Shown one piece after another: positions 27,407-36,156 of a stretch of 64,000 nucleotides of DNA. Origin of the DNA: an uncultured Draconibacterium sp. GTDB taxonomy: Bacteria; Bacteroidota; Bacteroidia; Bacteroidales; Prolixibacteraceae. The stretch is taken from positions 434,001 through 498,000 of the forward strand of contig NZ_OY782038.1 in assembly GCF_963677575.1 (NCBI RefSeq). The letters are read 5' to 3'. Position numbers and translations under genes: made by a program. The notes under the pieces are model-generated. The model was not told the origin of the DNA. It worked only from the letters and a program-made list of their open reading frames with translations, and searched no databases. Within the stretch, counting starts at the first letter, position 1; each line of letters opens with the position of its first letter.

Positions 27407-27907
27407 TTACTCTGTCATTTCTTTTACTTTCAGTCCTTCAATAAAAAACACGCGCTCTGCTGCTGCCTGATTTTCAGCAAGAACTTCATGAGCTGCTGCA
27501 GTTTCGGCGTCTTCAACTTCACCTTCTTCTTCACCATGTTCTTTACCGGGATTGTGTGCATCTGCTTCTGTTAGAACTTCTTTCAGAATACCTGTAATTT
27601 CCAATTCGCTTCCCATTTGCTCCTGAGTAAAAGCTCCGAGTTTTTCACCGGCTTCTACCCGAATTGAGATGTCTTCGGTACTTCCCATTAAAAAACAGCG
27701 CTCGCCACCTTGCTGGCACACATGAAATACGGTTCCATTTACAACCACCTCATTATCGGCTAATTCAGGAGCTTTTTGTAGCAGGTCGTCAACACTTAAA
27801 ACTACTGCTGACTTTTCAGCTTCAACTTTAGCCTCCTGTGTTTTTGTTTGTTGACCACAGGCAAACAGAATCACTGCGAATAAACTAATTAATGCAACTT
27901 TTTTCAT
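27407..27907 (-). CDS. lipoprotein with possible OB-fold, partner of PepSY protein
   Basis: Unrecognised 166-residue lipoprotein (VILFACGQQ lipobox). The middle part (VVVNGTVFHVCQQGGERCFLMG, ISIRVEAG, LEITGILKEVL) has the strand pattern of an OB-fold, with two cysteines eight residues apart that could bind metal or form a disulfide. An acidic His/Glu-rich stretch (GKEHGEEEGEVEDAETAAAH) follows, interrupting the fold. It lies 28 nt downstream of a PepSY membrane protein and is probably co-transcribed with it, suggesting a shared periplasmic metal or redox role; that is inference. Confidence 0.55.
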   Translation of the reverse strand: MKKVALISLFAVILFACGQQTKTQEAKVEAEKSAVVLSVDDLLQKAPELADNEVVVNGTVFHVCQQGGERCFLMGSTEDISIRVEAGEKLGAFTQEQMGSELEITGILKEVLTEADAHNPGKEHGEEEGEVEDAETAAAHEVLAENQAAAERVFFIEGLKVKEMTE

Positions 27908-27935
27908 TTTTGATGTTTTGGATTTTTTATGCTGG

Positions 27936-28487
27936 TTAAAGATATAAAATTACAAAGATTAAAGGAACAATAAAACCGGCTACCGTCAACCACCAGCCCC
28001 AACGTCGTAAGCCTCTTTTTCCCTTCAAGATAAACAGGCCCGAAACAGCTACAAACAAAAGTATTACGGCCATTGCATCGCTCACCCACTTCCAAACTGT
28101 TCCCAAGGTTGCCCGATGAAGTTTGTTCATACTAAACACTAACGGACGACGCTGTAAATAACGCATTCTTCCTTCTCCGGAGCCCGGATAGATTATTACC
28201 TCTCCGTTGGCAATAAATACCTTTATATCTCCATCATTATCTATATAATGTTTTTTATACACCACATCAGGCTGAACGGATTCCACAATTTGTTGAATTT
28301 CATTATCGTCATACGATTGTTGAGGCTGCAAATCGTGAGTAAAATCCGTAATTAATATTTTGTAATCAGGATTGAAATCGTGGCGATGATTAAGATAAAT
28401 TCCCGACACGGAATAAACAATTGTCATAGCCACAATAAAGTATCCAAAATCGCGGTGTAAAATGCGTAGAAGTTTCCTAATTTTCAT
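27936..28487 (-). CDS. PepSY-associated transmembrane protein
   Basis: A 183-residue inner-membrane protein of the PepSY_TM type. One hydrophobic segment at residues 16-32 (FGYFIVAMTIVYSVSGIYL) is followed by a periplasmic PepSY-like domain (about 40-120, with VVYKKHYIDNDGDIKVF and LHRATLGTVWKWVSD) and two more helices near 130-180. Relatives often accompany ferric reductases and siderophore receptors. A Fur-like palindrome lies about 90 nt upstream. First gene of a probable operon with the lipoprotein. Confidence 0.8.
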   Translation of the reverse strand: MKIRKLLRILHRDFGYFIVAMTIVYSVSGIYLNHRHDFNPDYKILITDFTHDLQPQQSYDDNEIQQIVESVQPDVVYKKHYIDNDGDIKVFIANGEVIIYPGSGEGRMRYLQRRPLVFSMNKLHRATLGTVWKWVSDAMAVILLFVAVSGLFILKGKRGLRRWGWWLTVAGFIVPLIFVILYL

Positions 28488-28573
28488 AGATAAATTCTTT
28501 TGGAGTTAAATATATGATAAATGGCTTGATTAAAAGTTTAACAAAAAATATTAAATATTAACATTGTTGGAAA

Positions 28574-28590
28574 ATATTGATAATCAATAT
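28574..28590. promoter_or_regulatory. candidate Fur-like palindrome
   Basis: atattga-taa-tcaatat is a perfect 7-3-7 inverted repeat; tgataatca within it agrees with one half of the Fur consensus. It lies upstream of the PepSY gene and just left of a plus-strand sRNA promoter, so it could control either. Confidence 0.35.
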
Positions 28591-28610
28591 AAACCGCATG
28601 AGGTTTACGA

Positions 28611-28637
28611 TTTGAGCGATTAATTCAGGTAATTTTG
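28611..28637 (+). promoter_or_regulatory. promoter of candidate small RNA
   Basis: TTTG (28611-28614), 15 nt, TAatTTTG (28630-28637): an exact -7 box with a slightly short spacer. No gene on this strand follows for more than 5 kb, so it should drive a non-coding RNA. Confidence 0.55.
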
Positions 28638-28642
28638 TCTTT

Positions 28643-28768
28643 ATAAGAGGAAGAAGGTATTGACATGAAAAGCATATAGTTGTATATTGCATTCATCCTA
28701 GTGTACTAGGGCTCTGGTTTTATCACAACTTAATTGGGTACCTCCGGCTATTGAGCCGGAGGTTTTTT
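28643..28768 (+). ncRNA. candidate intergenic small RNA with intrinsic terminator
   Basis: About 125 nt lie between a -7 box (28630-28637) and a strong terminator: cctccggct (28741-28749), 4-nt loop, agccggagg (28754-28762), TTTTTT. A second hairpin, cctag-tgta-ctagg, sits in the middle (28698-28711). A four-codon frame (atgaaaagcatatag) near 28664 is too small to matter much. Both neighbours run on the other strand, so this promoter-terminator pair has no protein to serve. It does not match tmRNA, SRP RNA or 6S RNA as I know them. Confidence 0.5.
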
Positions 28769-28804
28769 CATGTCTTTTTTATAATATCTTGTAGTAAAAA
28801 ACTT

Positions 28805-29221
28805 TTATTTATCCATATAAAAGTCATTTAGAGAAATCAGATCATCGGAGTTACAAACCGGGCACTTCTCTTTATTTTCAGAGTAATCGCTAAAACTTGC
28901 TTTACAACTGTTACATCTGAACCAGTTTTTATCAAAATAAACATCGCCACCTCTAAAAATAAGGTCTCTTCCCTCAACAAATGCTGTAGCCACTTTATTT
29001 CGTGCCTCTTCGTAAATACGGGTTAATGTAGGGCGCGAAACATCCATATAAACAGCTGCTTCTTCCTGTGTGAGATTTTGGTAATCCAGTAAGCGAATCG
29101 CTTCATATTCTTCGAGGTGCAAAACAACTTCATTTGTTTTCCGTCCACGAACACCATAAACCGACATACCTTTAATTACCGGAGGTACCTGGATCCTTCT
29201 GTTTCTTTTTCTTCTTGGCAT
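28805..29221 (-). CDS. DUF134/UPF0251 DNA-binding protein
   Basis: A 138-residue predicted transcription regulator. The N-terminal MPRRKRNRRI and LEEYEAIRLLDYQNLTQEEA lead into a sigma-region-4-like HTH (VYMDVSRPTLTRIYEEARNK, residues 55-78) typical of DUF134. The C-terminus adds a zinc ribbon (CNSCKASF ... CPVCNSDD) not found in all relatives. It starts 1 nt after the aroC stop, so it is read in the same operon. Function of the family is not established. Confidence 0.88.
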   Translation of the reverse strand: MPRRKRNRRIQVPPVIKGMSVYGVRGRKTNEVVLHLEEYEAIRLLDYQNLTQEEAAVYMDVSRPTLTRIYEEARNKVATAFVEGRDLIFRGGDVYFDKNWFRCNSCKASFSDYSENKEKCPVCNSDDLISLNDFYMDK

Positions 29222-29222
29222 A

Positions 29223-30296
29223 TTAAATCGTGTTAAGTTTATTTAGTAAAAAGTGGTCAACTAAAACCAATGCAGCCATTGCTTCAACGATGGGAACAGC
29301 ACGTGGAAGTACACAAGGATCGTGTCTTCCTTTCGGATGGATTTTGATGTTTTTCTCATCCTTGTCAAGTGTTTGTTGTTCTTTTAACAGGGTGGCAATT
29401 GGTTTAAATGCAACATTAAAATAAATGTCTTCGCCATTAGAAATACCTCCCTGAATACCACCTGAGTTATTCGTTTTTGTACGAACGCCTTCGTCTGTTT
29501 TTATGAAAATATCGTTGTGTTCCGAGCCACTGAGTTGTGTTCCGTCAAAACCAGAACCGTACTCAAATCCCTTTACGGCATTAATTCCGAGCATTGCAAA
29601 ACCCATGTCGGCATGCAGCTTATTAAAAACGGGTTCTCCCCATCCTGCCGGCACACCAGTGGCAACACCGGTAATTACACCGCCTACTGTATCGTGTTCG
29701 CGCCCGGCTTTTTCAATTCGGGCGATCATTTGGTCGGCTACTTCCTGATCGGGACAACGTACAATATTATCCTCAATAGCAGCAAGATCAAGCTCTTTGT
29801 AGCTTTTCTGCAATTTTATTTCTCCAACCTGAGATACAAAAGCCTGAATGGAAACACCAGCCTTTGCCAGTATTTGTTTAGCAATTGCACCGGCTACAAC
29901 ACGTGCAATGGTTTCACGTGCTGAAGATCTGCCGCCTCCGCGATGATCGCGCGTACCGTATTTTTTAGTGTATGTAAAATCGGCGTGCGACGGACGGTAA
30001 ACATTTTTAAGATCGTTATAATCGTTCGAGTGTTGGTCTTTGTTCCAAATGGCAAATGCAATTGGGGTACCCTGTGTTTTTCCTTCAAATACACCTGAAA
30101 GAAACTCCACCTGATCGGGCTCTTTGCGTTGCGTTGTAATTTTCGACTGTCCTGGTTTTCTTCGGGCCAGGTCTTTTTGAATTAAATCTATATCGAGCTC
30201 AACCCCCGCAGGACAACCATCGATAATACCTCCGATTCCTCGTCCATGAGATTCGCCAAATGAGGTTAAGCGAAATATCTTTCCAAAAGTGTTCAT
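29223..30296 (-). CDS. aroC: chorismate synthase
   Basis: Last step of the shikimate pathway: converts EPSP to chorismate using reduced FMN. The 357-residue protein carries the signatures GESHGRGIGGIIDGCPAG, the central RHDHRGGGRSSARETIARV-type block (GTRDHRGGGRSSARET) and KTNNSGGIQGGISNGEDI, with RHDPCVLPRAVPIVEAM near the C-terminus. I place the start at 30296 (MNTFGKIF) rather than at 30329. Operon with the DUF134 regulator; other aro genes are not nearby. Confidence 0.97.
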   Translation of the reverse strand: MNTFGKIFRLTSFGESHGRGIGGIIDGCPAGVELDIDLIQKDLARRKPGQSKITTQRKEPDQVEFLSGVFEGKTQGTPIAFAIWNKDQHSNDYNDLKNVYRPSHADFTYTKKYGTRDHRGGGRSSARETIARVVAGAIAKQILAKAGVSIQAFVSQVGEIKLQKSYKELDLAAIEDNIVRCPDQEVADQMIARIEKAGREHDTVGGVITGVATGVPAGWGEPVFNKLHADMGFAMLGINAVKGFEYGSGFDGTQLSGSEHNDIFIKTDEGVRTKTNNSGGIQGGISNGEDIYFNVAFKPIATLLKEQQTLDKDEKNIKIHPKGRHDPCVLPRAVPIVEAMAALVLVDHFLLNKLNTI

Positions 30297-30311
30297 CTGT
30301 AAAATATTGTT

Positions 30312-30328
30312 TGTTACTTTTTGTAACA
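30312..30328. promoter_or_regulatory. inverted repeat upstream of aroC
   Basis: tgttac-ttttt-gtaaca, a 6-5-6 repeat 16 nt before the aroC start. It may be an operator or a short leader hairpin; weakly supported. Confidence 0.25.
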
Positions 30329-30400
30329 ATTAGATCTCGTATAAAAGGCAACTACCAATAAAGTAGTTGATTTTCATACAATCAGCTCTATAAAGTGAGA

Positions 30401-30434
30401 AACCCCGTTTCCATTACCAAATGAAAACAGGGTT
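30401..30434 (-). terminator. terminator hairpin of slyD
   Basis: A 14-bp stem (30401-30414 with 30421-30434) that is fully paired only in the minus-strand RNA, where two positions become G-U pairs. The T tract after it is poor, but orientation and position 35 nt past slyD fit. Confidence 0.6.
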
Positions 30435-30468
30435 AAAATAATTAAATTGAACTTATTATCAAAATTTA

Positions 30469-31050
30469 TTAGCAGCCGCAGCCACAGCCACCACCGCTTT
30501 CAGTTCCGCAAGAACCATCGTTGCAACCACCGTCGCTGCTTCCACAGCCACAGCCGCCGCCACCTCCTGAAAGGATCTGCGCAACTTCTTCGTCTGATGC
30601 TTCACGAACGTCAACAACTGTACCAGCAAAGAATAAGTCTTCGCCCGCCAGAGGGTGGTTGAAGTCCATTTTTACGATTTCGTCGTTAACCTCTAATACC
30701 AATCCGTTTAAACGCTGGCCGTTACTGCTCATCATTGGAACAGTATTACCAACTTTAATCAATTCAGCGTCGAATTCACCATTCACCAAAAACACATTTT
30801 TTGGCAACTCAACAACTGCTTCGTTGTTTACTGCGCCATATGCATCGGTGCTGGCAATTTTAATTGTGAAAGGATCGTCTTGTTTCAAACCGATCAATTC
30901 AGATTCGAACTTTGGTAGCATCATTCCTGCTCCGTATAGGAACTCTAAAGGTTGCTCAGTTGTTGCCTGCTCAACCAATTCTCCCTGCTCGTTGTCGATA
31001 CGAAGGTCGTACGTCAACTTCACCATTTTATATTTTCCAATCTCTATCAT
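30469..31050 (-). CDS. slyD: FKBP-type peptidyl-prolyl isomerase, SlyD type
   Basis: Cytoplasmic prolyl isomerase, chaperone and metallochaperone of 193 residues. The FKBP core is split by an insert-in-flap domain (about 70-130) as in SlyD: LEFLYGAGMMLPKFESELIG, then FLVNGEFDAELIKVGNTVPM, then VKMDFNHPLAGEDLFFAGTV. The last 32 residues are almost only Gly, Cys, Ser and Asp, with seven cysteines (ending GGGCGCGC). In other SlyDs such tails bind nickel or zinc for hydrogenase or urease assembly, but no such genes lie here. Confidence 0.93.
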   Translation of the reverse strand: MIEIGKYKMVKLTYDLRIDNEQGELVEQATTEQPLEFLYGAGMMLPKFESELIGLKQDDPFTIKIASTDAYGAVNNEAVVELPKNVFLVNGEFDAELIKVGNTVPMMSSNGQRLNGLVLEVNDEIVKMDFNHPLAGEDLFFAGTVVDVREASDEEVAQILSGGGGGCGCGSSDGGCNDGSCGTESGGGCGCGC

Positions 31051-31136
31051 ACTTCTTTAATTCTTGATAATCCGCAAAATAAGTTATTTTCAATTCTCCA
31101 ACAAAATACTTGCAGGTCCTCTATTCAGTTTTAACA

Positions 31137-31967
31137 TTAATTTTTACTATTCTTAAAAAGCACCTCCGGTTTCTTTATTGCTCTGTAAACCAATAGCGCG
31201 CCAATTATTACAAATGGAACACTTAACCACTGTCCCATGTTCAATGCCATACCGGCTTCAAACGCTTCCTGGTCTTCTTTTATAAACTCGATAAAGAAAC
31301 GGGCTGTAAAAATGAACACAAAGAAGGCGCCCAGCAATAAGCCCGGACGATTTTTGGCACTTGTTTTCCAGTACAAATAAGTTAACACACCAAATGAAAT
31401 GAGGTAAGATAATGCCTCATATATCTGTGTTGGATGTTTTGCTACAGTTTCACCGTTTCTTTCGAAAATTACGCCCCATGGCAATGCTGTCTGGATTCCG
31501 TAAATCTCGGAGTTCATCAGGTTGCCGGTGCGGATAAAAGCCGCGACCAAAGCCGTTGGAACAACAATACGATCCAGTGTCCAGAGCATGGTTCGTTTGG
31601 TTACCCATTTTGAATGCAGGTACATGGCTATTAAAATACCCAATGCCCCTCCGTGACTGGCTAGTCCGCCGTGCCATACCTTTATAATTTCGCCCGGATT
31701 TTGTGAGTAATAATCCCAGCCGTAAAAGAAAACGTGGCCCAAACGAGCACCAACTACAGTAGCAATAATAATGTAAAAGAACAGACTGTCAATCCATTTC
31801 TGATCTACATTCTCCGACTTGAGCATTTTCTCGCCAATGTAATAGCCAATTAAAAAGCCTGAGGCAAACAATAAACCATACCATCTTATCGACAGTGGCC
31901 CAAGACTAAATATTTCAGGATCAACATTCCAGTGAATGAAGTTCAGTAAACTGATCATATTCATCAT
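31137..31967 (-). CDS. lgt: prolipoprotein diacylglyceryl transferase
   Basis: Inner-membrane enzyme that moves diacylglycerol from phosphatidylglycerol to the lipobox cysteine, the first lipoprotein maturation step. The 276-residue protein shows seven hydrophobic segments, LSIRWYGLLFASGFLIGYY, the substrate-binding HGGLASHGGALG and the lgt signature TGNLMNSEIYG. It starts 9 nt after secA, giving a secA-lgt export operon. Several lipoproteins in this window are its likely substrates. Confidence 0.96.
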   Translation of the reverse strand: MMNMISLLNFIHWNVDPEIFSLGPLSIRWYGLLFASGFLIGYYIGEKMLKSENVDQKWIDSLFFYIIIATVVGARLGHVFFYGWDYYSQNPGEIIKVWHGGLASHGGALGILIAMYLHSKWVTKRTMLWTLDRIVVPTALVAAFIRTGNLMNSEIYGIQTALPWGVIFERNGETVAKHPTQIYEALSYLISFGVLTYLYWKTSAKNRPGLLLGAFFVFIFTARFFIEFIKEDQEAFEAGMALNMGQWLSVPFVIIGALLVYRAIKKPEVLFKNSKN

Positions 31968-31976
31968 GTAGTTTGA

Positions 31977-34900
31977 TTATAAAGCACCACCTCTTCCGTG
32001 GCATTGTTTGTATTTCTTTCCGCTCCCGCAAGGACATGGATCGTTACGTCCAACACGTTTTTCAACTTTCACGGGTTGCGGTTTTGCTTTTTCAGCAGTA
32101 TTTGCATTGGCTCCTTCCATTGCATTTTCAGCCGATGGTAGTTCCGATTTTTGCGTTTTATAACGACTCATATCAGTTCTGCGGCGTACTTCTGCCTCTC
32201 GTACTTGTTCCGGACTCTGAATAGGAATCTGGCCTTTCATCAAAGTTGAAACAACATCTTTATTCACTTTGGCGACCATAACCTTAAACAAGTTAAATGA
32301 CTCGAATTTGTAAATCAACAACGGGTCTTTTTGCTCATAAGTGGCATTTTGTACCGATTGTTTCAAGTCGTCCATCTCACGCAATTGTTCTTTCCACGAT
32401 TCATCAATAGTGTTGAGAACAATCTGTTTCTGATACGATTTTACCAATTCTTTACCTTTATTATCGTAAGCCTTTTCAAGGTTACAAATAATCTGGAATA
32501 CGCGTTTTCCATCGGTAATAGGAACAACAATATTTTTGTAAACCTCTTTTTTGGTTTCGTATACATTTTTAATTACCGGGTAAGCTTGCTGCGCGATGGT
32601 TTCAACTTTACGGTTGTAATTGTTGATCATCTTTTCGTAAAGACGATCGGTTATTTCTGCTGCATTCAAGCTCTTGAATTCATCCTGATTAACCGGCGAT
32701 TCTAACGAAAGTAAGCGCATCAGTTCCATGTTGAAATCTTCGAACATATCGGAACCGTGATATTCATTTACCAGCTCTTCAACCGAATCGTACATCATAT
32801 TCAGCACATCTACCTCCAAACGTTCGCCGTATAATGCGTGACGACGTTTTTTGTAAATCACTTCACGTTGCGAGTTCATCACATCATCGTACTCCAGCAA
32901 ACGCTTACGAATACCAAAGTTGTTCTCCTCAACCTTTTTCTGCGCACGTTCAATCGATTTCGAGATCATTGAGTGTTGAATCACTTCACCATCTTCCAAA
33001 CCTAGTTTGTCCATTACCCCTGAAATACGATCAGAACCGAACAAACGCATCAGGTTATCTTCCAACGACACATAGAACTGCGAAGAGCCCGGATCTCCCT
33101 GTCGTCCTGCACGCCCTCGCAGCTGTCTATCAACACGTCTAGAATCGTGACGCTCAGTACCAATAATTGCCAAACCACCGGCTTTTTTCACCCCGTCGGT
33201 CAGCTTAATATCGGTACCACGACCTGCCATATTGGTTGCAATTGTTACTGCTCCTGCCTGACCGGCTTCGGCAACAATATCGGCTTCGCGTGCGTGCAAT
33301 TTCGCGTTCAAAACGTTGTGCTTAATACCTTTTATTTTCAGCATCCGGCTAAGTAACTCCGATATTTCAACCGACGTTGTACCCACCAATACCGGACGAC
33401 CTTTTTTGTTCAATTCTACAATTTCGTCGCTTACCGCATTGTATTTTTCACGTTTCGTTTTGAAAACCAAGTCTTCCCTATCGTCGCGAACAATCGGACG
33501 GTTGGTAGGAATTACAACAACCTCCAGTTCATAGATGTCCCAGAATTCGCCTGCTTCTGTTTCCGCAGTACCGGTCATACCCGCAAGTTTGTGGTACATT
33601 CTGAAATAGTTCTGAAGCGTGATGGTTGCAAAAGTCTGCGTTGCCGCTTCAACTTTCACCTGTTCTTTGGCTTCAATTGCCTGGTGTAATCCATCAGAAT
33701 AACGACGACCTTCCATAATACGTCCGGTCTGCTCGTCTACAATTTTCACCTTGTTGTCGATAACCACATATTCCACATCTTTTTCGAACATGGCATATGC
33801 TTTTAACAACTGGTTTATGGTATGAACACGCTCTGATTTAACAGCGTAGTCTTGTAATAACTTATCTTTTTCAACCTGAATATCTTCCGGCGCTTTCTCA
33901 CTGTTTTCCAGCTCGGCCATTTTTCCACCCATGTCAGGTAAAACGAAGAATTCAGCATCCTCAAAACCGGCAGAAATCAAATCGATACCTTTATCGGTAA
34001 GCTCAACTGAATTTTGCTTCTCTTCGATAATAAAAAACAATGGGTCGGTAACAATGTGCATGTTCTTGCTGTTCTCCTGCATATACAGGTTTTCTGTTTT
34101 TTGCATAACAGCTTTCATACCTTCCTCACTCAAAAACTTAATGATGGATTTGTTTTTAGGCATCCCTTTGTGGGCACGCAATAAAAGTAAACCACCTTCT
34201 TTTTTCTCTTCGGAAGTAGCATCGGGTTTTGTAAGCAGGCGTTTGGCATCGATAAATACTTTATTTACCAGTTCGCGCTGCACCCTGTATAATTTTTCTA
34301 CGTAAACTTTCAGTTCTTCAAACTGCTGGTTATCGCCTTTTGGCACCGGTCCCGAAATAATAAGTGGCGTACGTGCATCATCAACCAACACCGAGTCAAC
34401 CTCGTCGACAATAGCGTAGTGATGTTTGCGCTGCACCAAATCTTCAGGATTGATGGCCATATTATCGCGCAGATAATCGAAACCAAATTCGTTGTTGGTT
34501 CCAAATGTAATATCCGAGTTGTATGCTTTTCTTCGGGCTTCAGAGTTAGGCTGGTGTTTGTCGATACAATCAACCGATAATCCGTGGAATTCGTACATCG
34601 GTCCCATCCACTCGGCATCACGTTTCGACAGGTAATCGTTAACTGTTACAATGTGTACCCCTTTTCCGGTAAGTGCATTCAAAAACACCGGCAAAGTTGC
34701 CACCAACGTTTTTCCTTCACCGGTTGCCATCTCTGCAATATTCCCCTGGTGAAGTACTACACCACCGATCAGCTGCACATCGTAGTGAACCATATTCCAG
34801 GTAACCCGGTTTCCACCAGCTAACCAACTGTTCTCCCAAATAGCTTTGTCTCCGCTAATTTTAATACTGTCGCGGGTTGCTGAAAGATCACGGTCGAAAT

Positions 34901-35300
34901 CGCTTGCTGAAACCTCAATGGTTTCGTTTTCGAAAAACCGTCGTGCTGTATCTTTTACTACTGCAAAAGCTGTTGGAAGAATTTCGTTAAGAACTTCTTC
35001 TATTTTCTCATCAATTTTTTCTTCCAGCTTATCAATACGTTCGTATATCTTTTCGCTTTCCTGAATTTCAACCTCTTCAACTTCTACTTTTAAAGCAGCA
35101 ATTTCGTCCTCTTCAGGTTTAATACGATCAGCAATAGTTTGTTTTAATTTCGCCGATTCGGCTCTAAGATCATCATGAGATAATTTATAGATTCTTTCGT
35201 ATTCCTCTTTTATTTTATTGACGATAGGAGTTATTTCTTTAATATCCCGCTCCGATTTGTTTCCCAGAATTTTTCCCAGGATCTTATTTACAAATGCCAT
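31977..35300 (-). CDS. secA: protein translocase ATPase SecA
   Basis: Motor that pushes unfolded preproteins through SecYEG. The 1107-residue chain is long for SecA, as is usual in Bacteroidota. Walker A is MATGEGKTLVATLP, Walker B VDEVDSVLVDDARTPLIISG, with the second motor half at GRGTDIKL and RQLRGRAGRQGDPG. The preprotein cross-linking insertion is extended (acidic and Lys-rich stretch around 370-500). The C-terminal zinc finger that binds SecB and ribosomes is intact (RNDPCPCGSGKKYKQCHG). A -7 box lies 37 nt upstream. Confidence 0.98.
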   Translation of the reverse strand: MAFVNKILGKILGNKSERDIKEITPIVNKIKEEYERIYKLSHDDLRAESAKLKQTIADRIKPEEDEIAALKVEVEEVEIQESEKIYERIDKLEEKIDEKIEEVLNEILPTAFAVVKDTARRFFENETIEVSASDFDRDLSATRDSIKISGDKAIWENSWLAGGNRVTWNMVHYDVQLIGGVVLHQGNIAEMATGEGKTLVATLPVFLNALTGKGVHIVTVNDYLSKRDAEWMGPMYEFHGLSVDCIDKHQPNSEARRKAYNSDITFGTNNEFGFDYLRDNMAINPEDLVQRKHHYAIVDEVDSVLVDDARTPLIISGPVPKGDNQQFEELKVYVEKLYRVQRELVNKVFIDAKRLLTKPDATSEEKKEGGLLLLRAHKGMPKNKSIIKFLSEEGMKAVMQKTENLYMQENSKNMHIVTDPLFFIIEEKQNSVELTDKGIDLISAGFEDAEFFVLPDMGGKMAELENSEKAPEDIQVEKDKLLQDYAVKSERVHTINQLLKAYAMFEKDVEYVVIDNKVKIVDEQTGRIMEGRRYSDGLHQAIEAKEQVKVEAATQTFATITLQNYFRMYHKLAGMTGTAETEAGEFWDIYELEVVVIPTNRPIVRDDREDLVFKTKREKYNAVSDEIVELNKKGRPVLVGTTSVEISELLSRMLKIKGIKHNVLNAKLHAREADIVAEAGQAGAVTIATNMAGRGTDIKLTDGVKKAGGLAIIGTERHDSRRVDRQLRGRAGRQGDPGSSQFYVSLEDNLMRLFGSDRISGVMDKLGLEDGEVIQHSMISKSIERAQKKVEENNFGIRKRLLEYDDVMNSQREVIYKKRRHALYGERLEVDVLNMMYDSVEELVNEYHGSDMFEDFNMELMRLLSLESPVNQDEFKSLNAAEITDRLYEKMINNYNRKVETIAQQAYPVIKNVYETKKEVYKNIVVPITDGKRVFQIICNLEKAYDNKGKELVKSYQKQIVLNTIDESWKEQLREMDDLKQSVQNATYEQKDPLLIYKFESFNLFKVMVAKVNKDVVSTLMKGQIPIQSPEQVREAEVRRRTDMSRYKTQKSELPSAENAMEGANANTAEKAKPQPVKVEKRVGRNDPCPCGSGKKYKQCHGRGGAL

Positions 35301-35336
35301 CTGTGCAACTTATATTTAAATTATATAAAACCTGTG

Positions 35337-35344
35337 CAAATGTA
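35337..35344 (-). promoter_or_regulatory. secA -7 promoter box
   Basis: TAcaTTTG on the minus strand, 37 nt before the secA ATG; no convincing -33 TTG. A tgcacag motif is repeated on both sides of the expected start site. Confidence 0.5.
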
Positions 35345-35981
35345 ATTAATTGTACAGGCTAAAAAAACATTCGTTTTACTTATTACTAATAATTATGCCA
35401 AAGAAAAATATGATTTAATTACAGACAGAATTACATGCTTTTAATTTTTAATTATGACAATCACGTCAAAATATCATACAATGAGTAAAAAAGTTTCCGT
35501 CTTGCATTAATTACGGTTGATAGTTCTTCATAAACATATTAAGAAAAAGTGCCCAGTGAGTAATCATGATAAAGAATAAAACAAACAGCATTTTTGTTCG
35601 ACAGCGAAATAAGACTTTTTAGTATTTTTCCCATACGCCAAGATTCACTCACAATCAACACTTTAAGACCGAATTGCATCGAAAATAATAGAAAATATTT
35701 CTGGAAATCTAAAAATTTTATTATAAATAAGTTTGTAGTATTAGAAATTATACGTAACTTTTTTTTCGAAAACGATAAGATAAAATAGCTATAAACGTAA
35801 ATGTATTTGTGATAAACGTTTAAGTTGAGAATAATTCGAAGGATTTTTAAAAATTTTCAACACTAGCTATTACACAAACACAGAATAATAAATAAGGGTA
35901 ATCATTTATTTTCTGTATTCTCTTCCCAAAATAAGTTGTACCAGAGTGATTATTATGTGATTGTTTTGCGAAAATTAAAAC

Positions 35982-36010
35982 TTTTGTGATTCATTGTAGG
36001 GATACCTCTG
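35982..36010 (+). promoter_or_regulatory. polysaccharide locus promoter-like element, copy 1
   Basis: TTTTG (35982-35986), 16 nt, TAccTcTG (36003-36010). The spacer and -7 share the 13-base core tgtagggatacct with copy 2. Confidence 0.45.
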
Positions 36011-36128
36011 TATAATTTTTTATCACACACTTATTTTCCGCAAAATAATTGAATAGGAACAAAAGACATCTATATAAAAATATAGATGTTCGGACGATAA
36101 GATTTTTCGTCTTTGGATTTGTTAAGAC

Positions 36129-36156
36129 TTTGTGACTAACTGTAGGGATACCTTTA
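36129..36156 (+). promoter_or_regulatory. polysaccharide locus promoter-like element, copy 2
   Basis: TTTG (36129-36132), 16 nt, TAccTTTa (36149-36156), again with core tgtagggatacct at 36141-36153. The copies are 146 bp apart and agree in spacing between the boxes. Confidence 0.45.

Noticed and set aside
35594..35788. 64-codon ORF in the long spacer before the glycan locus
   Set aside because: Low-complexity AT-rich composition, no domain, no promoter or ribosome site.
35995..36153. Two copies of tgtagggatacct as a CRISPR-like or IS-end repeat
   Set aside because: Only two short copies in the same direction with unequal surroundings; the -33/-7 spacing fits promoters better.
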